From: Papilionanthe hookeriana x Papilionanthe teres
Taxonomy: Eukaryota; Streptophyta; Magnoliopsida; Asparagales; Orchidaceae
NCBI GenBank assembly: GCA_022702705.1
Contig: CM040428.1
Coordinates: 56,041,198 to 56,105,197 of the forward strand
Direction: 5' to 3'
DNA length: 64,000 nt
The notes under the pieces were generated by a model. It searched no databases and had not been told where the DNA came from. It was given only the letters and a program-made list of their open reading frames with translations. Below are positions 43,301 to 49,479 of this stretch, one piece after another. Numbering within the stretch: the first letter of the stretch is position 1; every line of letters begins with the position of its first letter. A program made the position numbers and the translations under genes.

Positions 43301-45042
43301 TTTAAAGCTAAATTCAAATAGTTTAGATAATTTTAATGACGACGGTGATGATGACTCATAATATTTTTGATGAATTTGCTTTTTATCTTGGGAATTTTAC
43401 ATGCATACCACCTAATTCTTATTTATTTACATACCTAGAACCTAAACTTTACCTTTTACACTCATACCACTTGAATCTTTCATGTCACATATAAAATACC
43501 ACCATTTTATCTTTAAAAAGTGAAATGTACCTTTTCATGCAAACTTGAAGTGGCACATATGTAAAAATTAAACTTTAGGTGTTAGTGATATATGTGAATA
43601 CATTGAGTGGTATGTATGTAATCTCTCTTTTTTCTTTTCTTCCAATACTAAATGGGATTTGTGGCAGGTGGTTGAAGCGTTCAAAATATTAACTGCTGAT
43701 GACAGAGTGAAGGCTATTTTGGTTAACATATTTGGGGGAATCATGAAATGTGATGTGATAGCAAGCGGCATTGTCAATGCTGCAAAGCAGGTACGACGCA
43801 CTTTTTCGTTTGTATTTCCATTGCTTCATCCCAATAGCCAAGTTTCTTTTGAAGGACTCTTTGTGATCACTTTTGCTTTTAATTTCTAATTTTTAATTTT
43901 TAATTTTTCTTTTATTAATGTTCTTAACCTGAAATAAAATATGTTTGGTATGTTATGGCATGTTTAGTTGTTTTCAAAAACATTCAAAATAACTTTCAAG
44001 TATTTTGAGTTTTTTAAAAAGAAATTAATTTGTTATTAAAAACAAAAAATGAAAACATATACAAAATGCCTTAGAGATCCAACAAGACAAACCCCATGAA
44101 AATTCATTCTTTTCATCTTATATTTTATGTCAAGAACTGATTTCTTTCCCAATTCAAAAATGAAAGATGAAAGATGAGCTATGTGATGGTATTAGTTGAT
44201 GTTATTTGGGGCTATTTTGCTGCATTGCCTTCTCACTCCGTGAAGACCAATTAAATATTCTTCTCAGCATATTTCTGAATGGTTACAGCCCTTCCCACCA
44301 TACCTTCAGAAGGCTTATATTATTTAAGGGTTAAACTCTGTCCTCCATTTATTTCTGTGTCACCAACTTGCTTCCAAAGTATCATATTTCTTCGATTTAG
44401 TCTCTTGATTTTACAAAATTGAACCAAAATGGTTCCTCAGGGTTTAAATTACAATCAATTTTGAATCACAATTTCTACGTGAAAATAACTTTGTATCACT
44501 TATGTGTTGTCGGGGATTAAATTAGAGAAATATGATTGATGTTATTATTAAGCTTTCTATGGAAATTAATGTTATTATTATTTTTCTTGTTAATTGCAAA
44601 CTTTCCATGCATCATTAGGTTTCATTAAAGGTGCCAGTGGTGGTTCGTTTGGAAGGAACCAATGTAGATCAAGGGAAGAGGATTCTCAAGGTTACCATTT
44701 CCCAGAATCTTATGCCTTTTAATTGACTATTGTGCCATATTATTTATCTTCTTAAAAGAAAGATTTCCATACATTCCACTCACTACTTAACATATTTACA
44801 TATTTAACTCTTACAAACTTCATTTTTTACATATATGCCAAATTACCTTATAAGCATAGTGGTTTATTATGATATGATATGAAATATATTATGTAAATAC
44901 ATATGAATTGATTGGTATGTATGTAAATAACTCACATTTTGGTATTGATTCAAACTGTGTGCAGGAAAGTGGGTTGACGCTGATCACAGCAGAAGACTTG
45001 GATGATGCAGCAGAGAAAGCAGTGAAAGCTTCTGCGAGTTAA
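11822..45042 (+). CDS. Succinyl-CoA ligase [ADP-forming] subunit beta, mitochondrial (12 exons)
   Basis: This is the beta subunit of the TCA-cycle enzyme that converts succinyl-CoA, ADP and phosphate to succinate, CoA and ATP in the mitochondrial matrix, paired with the alpha subunit that carries the phosphohistidine. Twelve exons with GT-AG junctions join in frame to 422 residues, close to the usual plant length. Residues 1-29 are an Arg/Ser-rich presequence; the mature part starts near LNIHEYQ. The ATP-grasp domain includes KSQILAGGRGLG (75-86), and the metal-binding residues are E232 in LEINP and D248 in DAKLNFDD. The CoA-ligase domain includes GLDGEIGCMVNGAGLAMATM (exon 9), NFLDVGGNA, VNIFGGIMKCD (351-361) and VVRLEGTN. 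No stop, frameshift or missing key residue was seen. Introns are swollen by transposons; intron 4 is 18.2 kb. Confidence 0.97.
12202..12312 (+). CDS. Succinyl-CoA ligase beta, exon 2
   Basis: 37 codons after a CAG acceptor, beginning GAELMSKYGINVPKG and ending NVFPNEKE at a GTATAA donor. Confidence 0.96.
12412..12775. mobile_element. M1 MITE copy filling intron 2, split by a SINE-like insert
   Basis: Left arm ATACCACCCATTTCTTATGT, right arm ATAAGAATTGAGTGCTATGT. The element takes up most of the 497-bp intron and ends about 35 bp before exon 3. Its centre is interrupted at 12571-12667. Confidence 0.8.
12571..12667 (+). mobile_element. Short SINE-like insertion inside the M1 MITE
   Basis: A 97-bp stretch is flanked by TGCACTT on both sides (12564-12570 and 12668-12674), a likely target duplication. 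Inside is GGTTTGAATCTC, close to the tRNA-type B box GGTTCGAATCC, preceded by an A-box-like GGTGAGTGTTTAG. Outside the insert the MITE sequence resumes (CTTGCATAGGGAAGGTGGCA). SINE identity is inferred from the B box and flanking repeats. Confidence 0.55.
12810..12921 (+). CDS. Succinyl-CoA ligase beta, exon 3
   Basis: 112 nt after a TAG acceptor, encoding LVVKSQILAGGRGLGTFKSG, the glycine-rich ATP-grasp loop. It ends with a split Gly codon at a GTAAGT donor. Confidence 0.96.
13370..13530 (-). mobile_element. Degenerate 3' end of an RTE-type LINE
   Basis: CTTATTCCAACTATTTGGGGATGGTTTATGAATCCTC is a diverged form of the CTTAATCCCACTAAGTGGGGTCGGCTACATGAATCC phrase at the 3' end of the LINE at 52166, followed by an AGGTCTTACCTCTTTCAGC stretch aligned with that element's AGGTCTACCTCTGCC. 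This is an intron 3 remnant, much decayed. Confidence 0.5.
13870..14363. repeat. Tandem duplication of about 247 bp in intron 3
   Basis: Two direct, adjacent, diverged copies share AATTCCTA(A/G)CCTT, TTCATCTTTTGTACAT, AAATCTATAGAAGCGTCAA (13985 and 14230) and GGAATTGTA(T/G)GTTTGAAT. The offset between landmarks is 247-248 bp. Confidence 0.8.
15093..15315. mobile_element. M1 MITE copy, intron 3
   Basis: It begins GGGGTATTTACATACACAGC and ends ACATAAGAATTGTGTGCTA, with the CATGCATAG centre partly lost. Exon 4 begins about 135 bp further on. Confidence 0.7.
15449..15513 (+). CDS. Succinyl-CoA ligase beta, exon 4
   Basis: 65 nt after a TAG acceptor complete the split Gly codon and encode NMLGQILVTKQTGPQGKLVS, ending at a GTTAGC donor. 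Confidence 0.95.
18239..18325. repeat. (AT)n and (GA)n compound microsatellite
   Basis: About 67 bp of uninterrupted AT followed by GAGAGAGAGAGAGAGA. A frame of 67 codons across it reads YIYIYI and is an artefact. Confidence 0.95.
19855..19937. repeat. (ATT)n and (GA)n/(GT)n microsatellites
   Basis: TTATTATTATTATTATTA at 19855-19873 and a GA run of more than 30 bp ending in GTGTGTG at about 19899-19937. The CT-rich stretch just upstream (19440-19760) looks like promoter or 5' UTR sequence of some inserted element but has no recognised gene. Confidence 0.9.
20420..20740. repeat. Tandem duplication, unit 1, left part
   Basis: This diverged copy of 31660-31965 shares TCGTGCTTGCAAAT/ACGTGCTTGTAAAT, TTTAATTA(T/C)GAGTT, ATCCTTGTTT, ATAAAACTT and ATTCTTTGTTT-type phrases in the same order. 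The copia element landed in its TA-rich end. Confidence 0.65.
20741..20883 (+). repeat. Copia 5' LTR
   Basis: TGTTGATAATTG to AAATTTTCA, with the shared core TTATTTAGGGTCCTATTG and TATTGTAATAC. The primer binding site starts four bases later. Confidence 0.9.
21698..22340 (+). pseudogene. Copia gag and zinc knuckle, decayed
   Basis: The frame at 21698-22093 (from an in-frame TTG) gives a copia gag of the UBN2 type (DEWRTTHALLYTWLLNSMV, VSDIWADLKKIYVGA). After a frame break, KCYNYGEVGHMSKTCPK (22271-22321) is the CCHC zinc knuckle with its second Cys changed to Tyr. Confidence 0.8.
22637..24188 (+). pseudogene. Copia protease, integrase and start of RT, decayed
   Basis: WIVDSCAFGYV (22637) is the protease active-site region with DSGA changed to DSCA. 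FVKALRSDNGIVYV (near 22992) is the integrase core with its second Asp. DPRALKYVFVCYFATKNGY and LFVSMDMLFREFKPYY (23355-23495) form the integrase C-terminal part. Near 24030 MFNELRALDKDQTWEIVP opens the RT domain, and GCKWIFTIK follows, before the nested element cuts the gene at 24188. Stops and frame changes separate the pieces. The segment at 23043-23285, between the integrase core and its C-terminal part, matches no copia domain I recognise. Confidence 0.8.
24800..25370 (+). promoter_or_regulatory. Putative promoter and leader of the large-LTR family
   Basis: AATAAATACGGGCAG (near 24807) could serve as a TATA element. A CT-rich leader follows, ending in GACTCCAG|GTAGAC, a possible splice donor at 25353. 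The minus-strand relative at 57.1-58.1 kb shares the part upstream of it (CGACTTTAGC region), then a TATTTAAA-type box and a CT-rich leader of the same style. Confidence 0.4.
25755..25998. mobile_element. M1 MITE copy inside the nested LTR element
   Basis: GATTTACATAGATACCACTT at the left, CCTTGCCTATGCATGAAATG in the middle, AATGCATAGAAGTTGTGGTAC at the right. Its location inside the nested element dates M1 activity after that insertion. Confidence 0.75.
26255..26480. repeat. GCTGT(A/T)GGAAG degenerate short repeats
   Basis: Phrases such as GCTGTAGGAGGTTTAGAAAGCTGTGAGAAGGCTTGG recur with variations; no fixed period is evident. Confidence 0.6.
27230..27785. repeat. Degenerate minisatellite, about 60-bp unit
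   Basis: At least seven units follow the plan CTCACTAGCGCCAGG-AGCGC-CACAGGTGAGAGTC-(25 bp)-GCG-AAG, for example starting at 27360, 27418, 27478, 27537, 27595 and 27656. Conserved blocks are GCGCCAGG(A/T)GC and (A/C)AGGTGA. The array is GC-rich and lies inside the nested LTR element. Confidence 0.85.
28058..28084. repeat. Three perfect 9-bp repeats, ACGAGGGAT
   Basis: Three consecutive copies of ACGAGGGAT inside the nested LTR element. Confidence 0.95.
29799..31135 (+). pseudogene. Copia RT and RNase H, decayed
   Basis: The RT resumes right after the nested element: VAKRYSQTYDIDCDETF, then WRLHRLDVKNAFFHGEL. The catalytic YVDD reads YVCD (near 30183). RNase H shows TRPDIYFAMNVV, DRRSTLGYCI and HDRTKHVEIVRFFIKEKL, with the DADWAS motif mutated to DAN-stop-AS. 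Several stops lie in frame. The last frame ends at 31135, a few bases before the 3' LTR. Confidence 0.88.
31143..31286 (+). repeat. Copia 3' LTR
   Basis: TGTTGAGAATTGG to CAAGTTTTCA; it shares TTATTTAGGGTCCTATTG and GTAAAATATTGTAATAC with the 5' LTR. A TA repeat follows at 31290. Confidence 0.9.
31287..31655. repeat. Tandem duplication, unit 1, right part
   Basis: AAACTTATCAGTATTATTTG and CACATCGACCAAAATTGC align with AAACCTATCAACCTTATTCA and CACAGCCACTAAAATTGC of the second unit at about 31970-32050. With 20420-20740 it makes one pre-insertion unit. Confidence 0.6.
31656..32300. repeat. Tandem duplication, unit 2 (uninterrupted)
   Basis: This is the intact partner of unit 1, lacking the copia insertion. 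The boundaries are approximate because both copies have diverged. Confidence 0.6.
33741..33818 (+). CDS. Succinyl-CoA ligase beta, exon 5
   Basis: 26 codons after a CAG acceptor, VYLCEKLSLVNEMYFAITLD followed by RSSAGP, ending at a GTATGC donor. Confidence 0.97.
33995..34232. mobile_element. M1 MITE copy, intron 5
   Basis: Well preserved: GGGGCATTTACATATATACC, AGTGAAACTCACCTTTTTATGC, ATAAGAATTGAGTGGTATGT. The centre is inverted relative to the copies at 39047 and 37985. Confidence 0.85.
34585..34828. mobile_element. M1 MITE copy, intron 5
   Basis: GGGGCATTTACATACATACG to AAAGAAATAGTGTGGTATGT; the centre reads CACCTTTTCATGCATAG. Confidence 0.85.
34829..35911. other. Intron 5, no recognisable feature
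   Basis: AT-rich intron sequence without coding signal or recognised repeat, apart from short A-runs. Confidence 0.5.
35912..36170. mobile_element. M1 MITE copy, intron 5, diverged
   Basis: GGGGAAATTCACAAATGTAGC at the left and CACGTAGGAATTGTGTGCTAT at the right with a TATATATATA-expanded arm. The outer plan is that of M1. Confidence 0.65.
37147..37221 (+). CDS. Succinyl-CoA ligase beta, exon 6
   Basis: 25 codons after a TTGCAG acceptor, LIIACRKGGTSIEDLAEKFP, ending at a GTTATC donor. The next intron is only 90 bp. Confidence 0.97.
37312..37464 (+). CDS. Succinyl-CoA ligase beta, exon 7
   Basis: 51 codons after a TAG acceptor: VPIDVFKGITDEDAAKVVDG and onward to KCDCTLLE. The last Glu (E232) begins the metal-binding EINP motif that continues in exon 8. 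Confidence 0.97.
37821..37955 (+). CDS. Succinyl-CoA ligase beta, exon 8
   Basis: 45 codons after a TAG acceptor: INPIAETSDNKLVAADAKLN, then FDDNAAFRQKEIFALRDSTQ. D248 of DAKLNFDD is the second metal-binding residue of the family. It ends in DPRE at a GTATGA donor. Confidence 0.97.
37985..38215. mobile_element. M1 MITE copy, intron 8
   Basis: It begins about 30 bp after the exon 8 donor: AATTACATAAATACCACTCA, centre CACCTTACCTATGCATGAAATG, right arm GCATCAGATATGTAAATGC. Confidence 0.8.
38331..38494. repeat. 82-bp tandem duplication spanning an M1 end
   Basis: Two direct units (38331-38412 and 38413-38494) both contain TTGAGTCCA(T/C)TGTCCA, ACTCCTGATTATAGTTGC and the M1 terminus (TTA(C/G)ATACAT(A/G)CCACCCAATT). 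The flank-element junction was therefore duplicated after the MITE arrived. Confidence 0.8.
38455..38708. mobile_element. M1 MITE copy, intron 8
   Basis: GTTAGATACATGCCACCCAA to GGAATTGAGTGGTATGTATG; the right end lies about 73 bp before exon 9. Confidence 0.85.
38781..38945 (+). CDS. Succinyl-CoA ligase beta, exon 9
   Basis: 55 codons after a TTAG acceptor: VAAAKADLNYIGLDGEIGCM, then VNGAGLAMATMDIIKLHGG and NFLDVGGNASEGQ, the start of the CoA-ligase domain. GTGTGA donor. Confidence 0.97.
39047..39262. mobile_element. M1 MITE copy, intron 9
   Basis: TTTACATACATACCACTCAA, CCACCTTACCTATGCATGAA, then ATACATAACAATTGGGTGG. It begins about 100 bp after exon 9. Confidence 0.85.
39448..39560. mobile_element. 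hAT-type MITE end, truncated
   Basis: TTAGGGGTGTAAACGAGACG followed by GAGTCGAGCTCGAGCC phrases, as in the copy at 48262. The opposite terminus was not found. Confidence 0.5.
39960..40403 (-). pseudogene. PIF/Harbinger transposase, decayed
   Basis: Minus strand. Residues ETINRYFSVGLNALISLSSKV (upstream helix region) and SMPGHISQDQHYMSYFK lead into a frameshift, after which GAIDKTHVNAHLPKR (near 40138-40095) is the GAIDGTH(V/I) block that carries a catalytic Asp of the DDE_Tnp_4 nuclease. Further on, KNMMVVCDLNKFFAFVMVGW matches the QN(V/I)(L/M)..CD..(F)..V..GW block. Frame changes and stops separate these; it is a dead HARBI1/ALP1-like transposase. It lies in intron 9 of the succinyl-CoA ligase gene, antisense to it. 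Confidence 0.78.
40939..41325 (-). pseudogene. PIF/Harbinger ORF1 (Myb/SANT-like), fragment
   Basis: A 128-codon minus-strand frame ending in HVMRVLEDTPQIDENMLFYL and LLEEPTRRVFL, which resembles the C-terminal part of Myb/SANT-like proteins (IMKVLDTIPGV...LKAVNLF...REMF) that accompany PIF/Harbinger transposases. It lies upstream of the transposase on the same strand, the expected arrangement. The SANT domain itself is not visible. The match is by memory of family patterns, so moderate confidence. Confidence 0.55.
41835..42345. repeat. CAC/ATC-rich low-complexity tract
   Basis: About 500 bp composed mainly of ATCACCACC, CACCACCATC and ACACCATCACC variations, strongly strand-asymmetric. Frames in it read His/Thr/Pro on one strand and Val/Gly/Trp on the other and are artefacts. 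It probably belongs to the Harbinger element. Confidence 0.85.
42560..42875. repeat. Degenerate 30-35 bp tandem repeat
   Basis: Seven or more units of the type ATCAACCGAATAGAGCACCA followed by AAGAACTCAAA, clearest at 42640-42770, with two or three longer spacers. Confidence 0.8.
43095..43119. mobile_element. Probable right terminus of the Harbinger element
   Basis: CGCTCCAAACGGCCCC ends at 43116 and is followed by TTA. Read inward it is GGGGCCGTTTGGAGCG, a PIF-type terminus with the usual TTA target. The left terminus was not found, so the element limits (about 39.5-43.1 kb) are approximate. A G-run (about 42935-42957) lies just inside. Confidence 0.5.
43392..43622. mobile_element. M1 MITE copy, intron 9
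   Basis: TTTTACATGCATACCACCTA to ACATTGAGTGGTATGTATG; it ends about 45 bp before exon 10. Confidence 0.85.
43668..43790 (+). CDS. Succinyl-CoA ligase beta, exon 10
   Basis: 41 codons after a GGCAG acceptor: VVEAFKILTADDRVKAILVN and IFGGIMKCDVIASGIVNAAK, the best-conserved part of the CoA-ligase domain. GTACGA donor. Confidence 0.97.
44619..44690 (+). CDS. Succinyl-CoA ligase beta, exon 11
   Basis: 24 codons after a TTAG acceptor: VSLKVPVVVRLEGTNVDQGK and RILK, ending at a GTTACC donor. Confidence 0.97.
44768..44935. mobile_element. M1 MITE copy, intron 11, internally shortened
   Basis: CATACATTCCACTCACTACT to ATATGAATTGATTGGTATGT; it makes up most of this 274-bp intron and ends about 30 bp before exon 12. 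Confidence 0.75.
44965..45042 (+). CDS. Succinyl-CoA ligase beta, exon 12 and stop
   Basis: 25 codons and TAA after a GTGCAG acceptor: ESGLTLITAEDLDDAAEKAV and KASAS. The end is that of the family. Downstream, AATGAAATATGC near 45086 is a possible weak poly(A) signal. Confidence 0.97.
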   Translation, partial: ESGLTLITAEDLDDAAEKAVKASAS

Positions 45043-45454
45043 ATTTTTAATTTTTAGTTTTTTTTATTATTATTATTTTGAAGTAATGAAATATGCTGAT
45101 TATTCAGCAGAATTTATTCAATTTTTGGAGGAGGATATAATAGTTTTCACAGATCTGGTTCCAGAAATAAAAGTGTTTTCTTGTTTTAATCTGATGATTA
45201 AATTCAAGGAGAAATTGTAACTTTTTTCTTTTTTTTGGAGTATAAATTATTCCAATAGGTTGTTTTTGTGTATTGGGATGGTTAATTGAGGGTCTCTCTG
45301 TCAAATTTTTATTTCTTTTTTTTTTTCCATTAGATTTTGAATTACAAATTTTGAATATACTAATTATTGTTATTTATTTGTCGAATTCTTATCTATTTAT
45401 GTATCTATGGCCTAAATTTTGTTTTTTACGTTTTTTCTGCTAAGTGAGGTGATA

Positions 45455-45650
45455 TAAGTGTGCGAGCCTCGACTCATTGGTAGCGGCTTTTGGCGTAAGT
45501 CCCTCAGGTCAGGGGTTCGAATCCAAGTTATTACGGGAGGATTTGAATAACACACAGGACTGGAAGGGGGGTCTGCTCTTCGTTAGTTCAACCTATAAGG
45601 GTTGATCGACGGTCTCTAACTGTCGATCAATCTTTTATATATATTGAAGT
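45455..45650 (+). mobile_element. tRNA-derived SINE-like unit
   Basis: It contains an A-box-like TCATTGGTAGCGGC and a perfect B box GGTTCGAATCC about 45 bp further on, then a non-tRNA body ending in CTGTCGATCAATCTTTTATATA. The sequence around the boxes does not fold as a tRNA: the 5' GTGCGAG has no partner after the B box. This fits a plant SINE; the target duplication is not clear. Confidence 0.6.
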
Positions 45651-45654
45651 TTAA

Positions 45655-45985
45655 GAATCCGTTTCGGGCGGTGGTGCGATACCGCACTATAGTTTTGTCT
45701 GTTTAGGTAAGTTGTGTTTTGACAATTTTTAAAAAGCTACCGCAAAGTCTGTATTTTCTTGCCAGTCTTGCCTAGATGTGGTGGCAGCTTTATAGTTACG
45801 GTCTGACTTTTTCAAAATAAAAACATTGTAATAGTCATCTTAGCATTTTGGACATCAGATTATTTTTCAGCAGTTGTATAGTTGTTTTTTTAATGAGTTG
45901 TAGTTGCCTAAGTGTTAGATATGTAGATATATAAGAATTGAGTGTTGTTTAGGTTCCGTTTGAGGCAGCTGCAATTATTTTTAAG
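45655..45985. mobile_element. MITE remnant, GTTTGAGGCAGCTGCA family
   Basis: It begins AATCCGTTTCGGGCGGTGG and ends TTCCGTTTGAGGCAGCTGCA; the interior AAAGCTACCGCAAAGTCTG and GGTCTGACTTTTTCAAAAT resembles the copies at 692 and 8189. An M1 right-arm fragment sits at about 45912-45945. Confidence 0.4.
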
Positions 45986-46076
45986 TAGTTGGAAGTTACT
46001 TCAAAGGAAATTATGATTTAAAAAATTGTGGTGGTGATTACAATTTTTTTTTAAATTTTAATTAGACATTCTAATC

Positions 46077-46078
<2 letters not shown>

Positions 46079-46111
<33 letters not shown>
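46079..46111. repeat. (ATA)n microsatellite
   Basis: About ten ATA units. Confidence 0.95.
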
Positions 46112-46113
<2 letters not shown>

Positions 46114-46327
46114 CATATTAAATCATAACCTTGATGACAGTATTTGAGAAACTATTTGAATGAAGAGGCCTTAAAAAGGATTATATATACCGGACATTTG
46201 GGCAATGCAGCACTGTATTATATTTTGTGACGTTTTGTAAAATTATATTTTAGATGTATTATTCTGCATAGAATTTATAGCGGCCAAACCCCTGAAGTCA
46301 AAATTCCCTTTAAAAATATTTATTTTA

Positions 46328-46392
46328 TTTACGATAATTACATACATAATACTCAGTAAAATTTTTATTTACAAAACTAACATCTAAAATGT
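46328..46392. mobile_element. M1 MITE left-arm fragment
   Basis: ATAATTACATACATAATACTCAG and ACTAACATCTAAAATGTA, cut shortly before the hAT MITE at 46414. Confidence 0.55.
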
Positions 46393-46413
46393 ATTTTTTT
46401 TTAACTATGTAAC

Positions 46414-46617
46414 TAGGGCTGTCAAAAAAGGTCGTTGTTCGCGAACAGTTCGTGTTCGGTTCGTCAGGAAGTTCGTGTTTGATTAGTTCGATAAGCAAAC
46501 GAGATAAACACGAATAATTTTTTTCGTTCGGTATGTTAAACAAATCAAACACGAACAGTGATGTGTTCGAGCATTTCAAATACGAACATTAGCTCTGTTC
46601 GTTCGTTTACACCCCTA
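46414..46617. mobile_element. hAT-type MITE, 204 bp with 8-bp target duplication
   Basis: Ends TAGGGCTGTCAAAAA and TTTACACCCCTA are inverted repeats. Flanks are TATGTAAC (46406-46413) and TGTGTAAC (46618-46625), an 8-bp duplication with one mismatch, as hAT elements make. The body consists of GTTCGTGTTCGG phrases in both orientations. Confidence 0.8.
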
Positions 46618-46889
46618 TGTGTAACGGATGCAATTACATATGACAATGACATCATGGAGAATTTGATAATAAACTTGAGTAATATGCTTTGAATTTTTAT
46701 ATTTGACTGAAAATTTAAAAAAAAATAAAGAGTGCTAAATTTATAAATAGTAGTATATTAAACGCTATGTTAGTGATTACCCATCTTATTTTTATGCGAA
46801 ACCCTAACTAAACCTTGCCGTAGAGCCGCCGAGGCTTGCCTGCTTAGGTATCTTTTTTTCAACATTGTTTGCTTTACCTCTAGACTCTT

Positions 46890-47035
46890 CCCGGTGAAGC
46901 CGGCGGCGGCGACGGCGACGGCGACGGCGACGGCGAAGGTGACGGCAGCGACTTGGACGTCGGCGAAGGTGGTGGCGGCTGCGGCGGCGACGGGGAAGGC
47001 GAACGGCGAACTGCTATCTCTATTCGGCTATACAA
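46890..47035 (+). repeat. GGCGAC-rich GC block
   Basis: (GGCGAC)n with GGCGAAGGTGAC variations, an island of high GC in AT-rich DNA. One frame encodes an Asp-Gly repeat, another Ala-Thr; neither starts with an ATG here. GAAACCCTAAC just upstream (46799) is common in plant 5' regions. It could be the first exon of a lost or undetected gene. Confidence 0.5.
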
Positions 47036-47049
47036 TAGAAAGGTACTAA

Positions 47050-48253
47050 AGGGAGCTCCATGGAGAGAGTAAAAGACTCTTCTCAGATCTTGATTCCTTT
47101 CTAAATCTGAATTATTTTAGCTCGTTAGTTGTTATATTTTCTTGAACTTAAATGCATTTTACTTTTGAGAATGTTAAATGATGTGCCGCTATTGAAATAT
47201 AAGTCGATAAAGTTCACATTTCTATCATGATTTTTGTCATGTCTACTTGTAAAATAGATACCTATTTTAGTGTTATGCAAAACTTAATTTTCTAAGTTCT
47301 TATGTATTGTTGAACACTATTATTGTTCAGTAACCATCTTTCAATTTTATTTCTTTAGCTTCATAATGTAATATTATAACTATTAGAAATGTTATAAATA
47401 TATATATTTTTGGGAAAACCAAATGTTCTTTGAATCGAGTAGAAGGGTACCTCAATTTAGCATTCTTGTTGCAATATTTATCCCTTTCTCTTGTAGCTAC
47501 TACAAGTACTCTTGCAGTTTTGCTTTTGCACAACTTGTGTTTTTTGTAAATTAGCAAAACAGAGAGTTTAAAAGGAAATCTAGAAAGCACTCAACAATTC
47601 TTAGGCTTCAGGTGTTCTTCACAAAGCAGCAGGATAGGGTTCTAGTCCCAAGAAGTTGTAGCTTTTTGAGTGCTAGGGAAGACTAACAACTAGAGGAGAG
47701 GAAGGGGGAAGGGTTTTGGGAGAATTTCAAATTGATCTTATTGCAGGAAAATAAGTAAAATATGACACTCAACAAAAAATAAGTAAAATATGACACTCAA
47801 TAGGACGCAATGGAGAAAAAAAGATTCACATAACAAACCCCACTTAGTGGGATAAAGACTTGTTATTGTTGTTTTTGTTGCTAGTGTAGGAAAATAAGTC
47901 TGTTTTTAGGCAACACCGTAGGGAATAATTTCTAATCCATTCATAAATGAACTCTACAAAAAAATGGAACCTTGTATGCTAATTATAAATTCGATAACTT
48001 CAAATTAAAAGATAATTATAGCAGAATTTATTGTAATACTTATTTAAATTTTAAATTTAAAGTTTTGTAGAACAAATTTAAAATTCAAAATCTGTCCTTA
48101 TCTTCTTGTAATCTAGATTTTGATCCTACGGTCTGAACTTCTTGCTTTTGCTTTCTTTTATCTTATCAATGTTATTTGAGTATCAACACCATCAGTAGTC
48201 CCCGTCATGAAATTTAATACTAGAAATATTCAATTGACTCGATCTTTCGGTTA
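47050..48253. other. No recognisable gene
   Basis: AT-rich intergenic sequence. The minus-strand 87-codon frame at 47327-47590 matches nothing known to me. A 26-bp tandem unit (AAAATAAGTAAAATATGACACTCAA) occurs twice near 47750-47800. Confidence 0.5.
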
Positions 48254-48261
48254 CTGCAAAA

Positions 48262-48797
48262 TAGGGCTATAAACGAGTCGAGCTTGAGCGAGCTCAGGTT
48301 AGGCTCGTGTTCGGCTCGTTCGAAATTGCTCGTGTTTGAAATCGTCTCATGAACAATGTGTTTTTATTCGACCCGAATTAAATATTCTTGTTCGTGTTTG
48401 GCTTAAAATTGGCTCGTTAAAATTAATTGGAAAAAAAATATATGCATAGCGCTGGATTTGAACCTGGATCAAATGTATGGAAAAAAAAGCACATAAACAC
48501 ATTACCACACAAACAATTAGGATTTAAATTTAGATATAAATATATATAATATATTATTATATAAATAATTTATATAATAAATTATCATATAAATAATTAT
48601 ATGATTTTTTTTATTTCGAGCTAAAACGAGTCGAACATGAGGGAACAAAGAGTTGTTCGTGTTCGGCTCGTTTGTAGTTCGAGTTTAAAAAAATTGTTCG
48701 TGTTCGGATCGTTTATTTAACGAACGAGCTGAACATGAGCTACTTCACGAGCCGAACACAAGCAGTTCGCGAACAACGAGCTTTTTTGGCAGCCCTA
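48262..48797. mobile_element. hAT-type element, 536 bp with 8-bp target duplication
   Basis: TAGGGCTATAAACGAGTCG at one end, GAGCTTTTTTGGCAGCCCTA at the other; flanks CTGCAAAA (48254-48261) and CTGCACAA (48798-48805). The interior is AT-rich, non-coding, with inverted GTTCGTGTTCGGCTCGTT arms. It is a longer member of the 46414 family. Confidence 0.8.
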
Positions 48798-49479
48798 CTG
48801 CACAATTCAATGTCCACATTGTGAGATAAGTTTTTTTCATATATTTCTTTGAAGTGTAGGGTCAAATTGACTATCTACTTTACGATTTGATCGCTAGACC
48901 CCTTTTAAGAGTATTTCACTCTCATTAAATTAAGTTTTAGATGAGGAAAAGCTACTTGCCTAGCTTTTTTGGTGTACCATTTAGTTTTGCTTGATAACTA
49001 TTCCTTCTTGTTAATGCATAATTTCTTCTTGGTCCTTGTTTTCTAGTGGTAGTCTTTTTTCATAAGAGAAAATCCAATTCCAAAGTACTTATTACTCCAC
49101 GAGTGGATCCTCCATAACATGCAAGATTTTTAATGACTCACGATCTAGCATGAAATATTCAAAGGGCTTAAAATTTTCCCATTTACTATTGAATACCTCT
49201 CCTTGTAGGGTAATAGCTCTTGCAGGCAAGTATTATTGAGAATTTTATAGGTCGATACTTGATAGAATTCAATTATTTTGTCACCTTTGAAATGATCCTT
49301 ACCTAAGTGGAACTAGACAGTCTTTTATTTAGAAGCCATCCTTCACATGATGATCATCGTGCTTTTCTTTGTATGTTTGTTTGATTTTTAGCAATTACTT
49401 CTATACGAATGCAAGAATTTTATGGATAATCCTTTGAAAGGTTTGTGCTCTTTTTGTTTATATAAAACCCACCTTTAGT

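Noticed and set aside
12412..44935. Idea that M1 elements created introns of the succinyl-CoA ligase gene, like introners
   Set aside because: M1 ends lie inside the introns, not at the splice sites, and the exon phases look like the ordinary family gene structure; recent insertion into existing introns is simpler.
45455..45650. tRNA gene suggested by a perfect GGTTCGAATCC box
   Set aside because: No acceptor stem pairing and no plausible anticodon arm at the right distance; a SINE-like unit explains it better.
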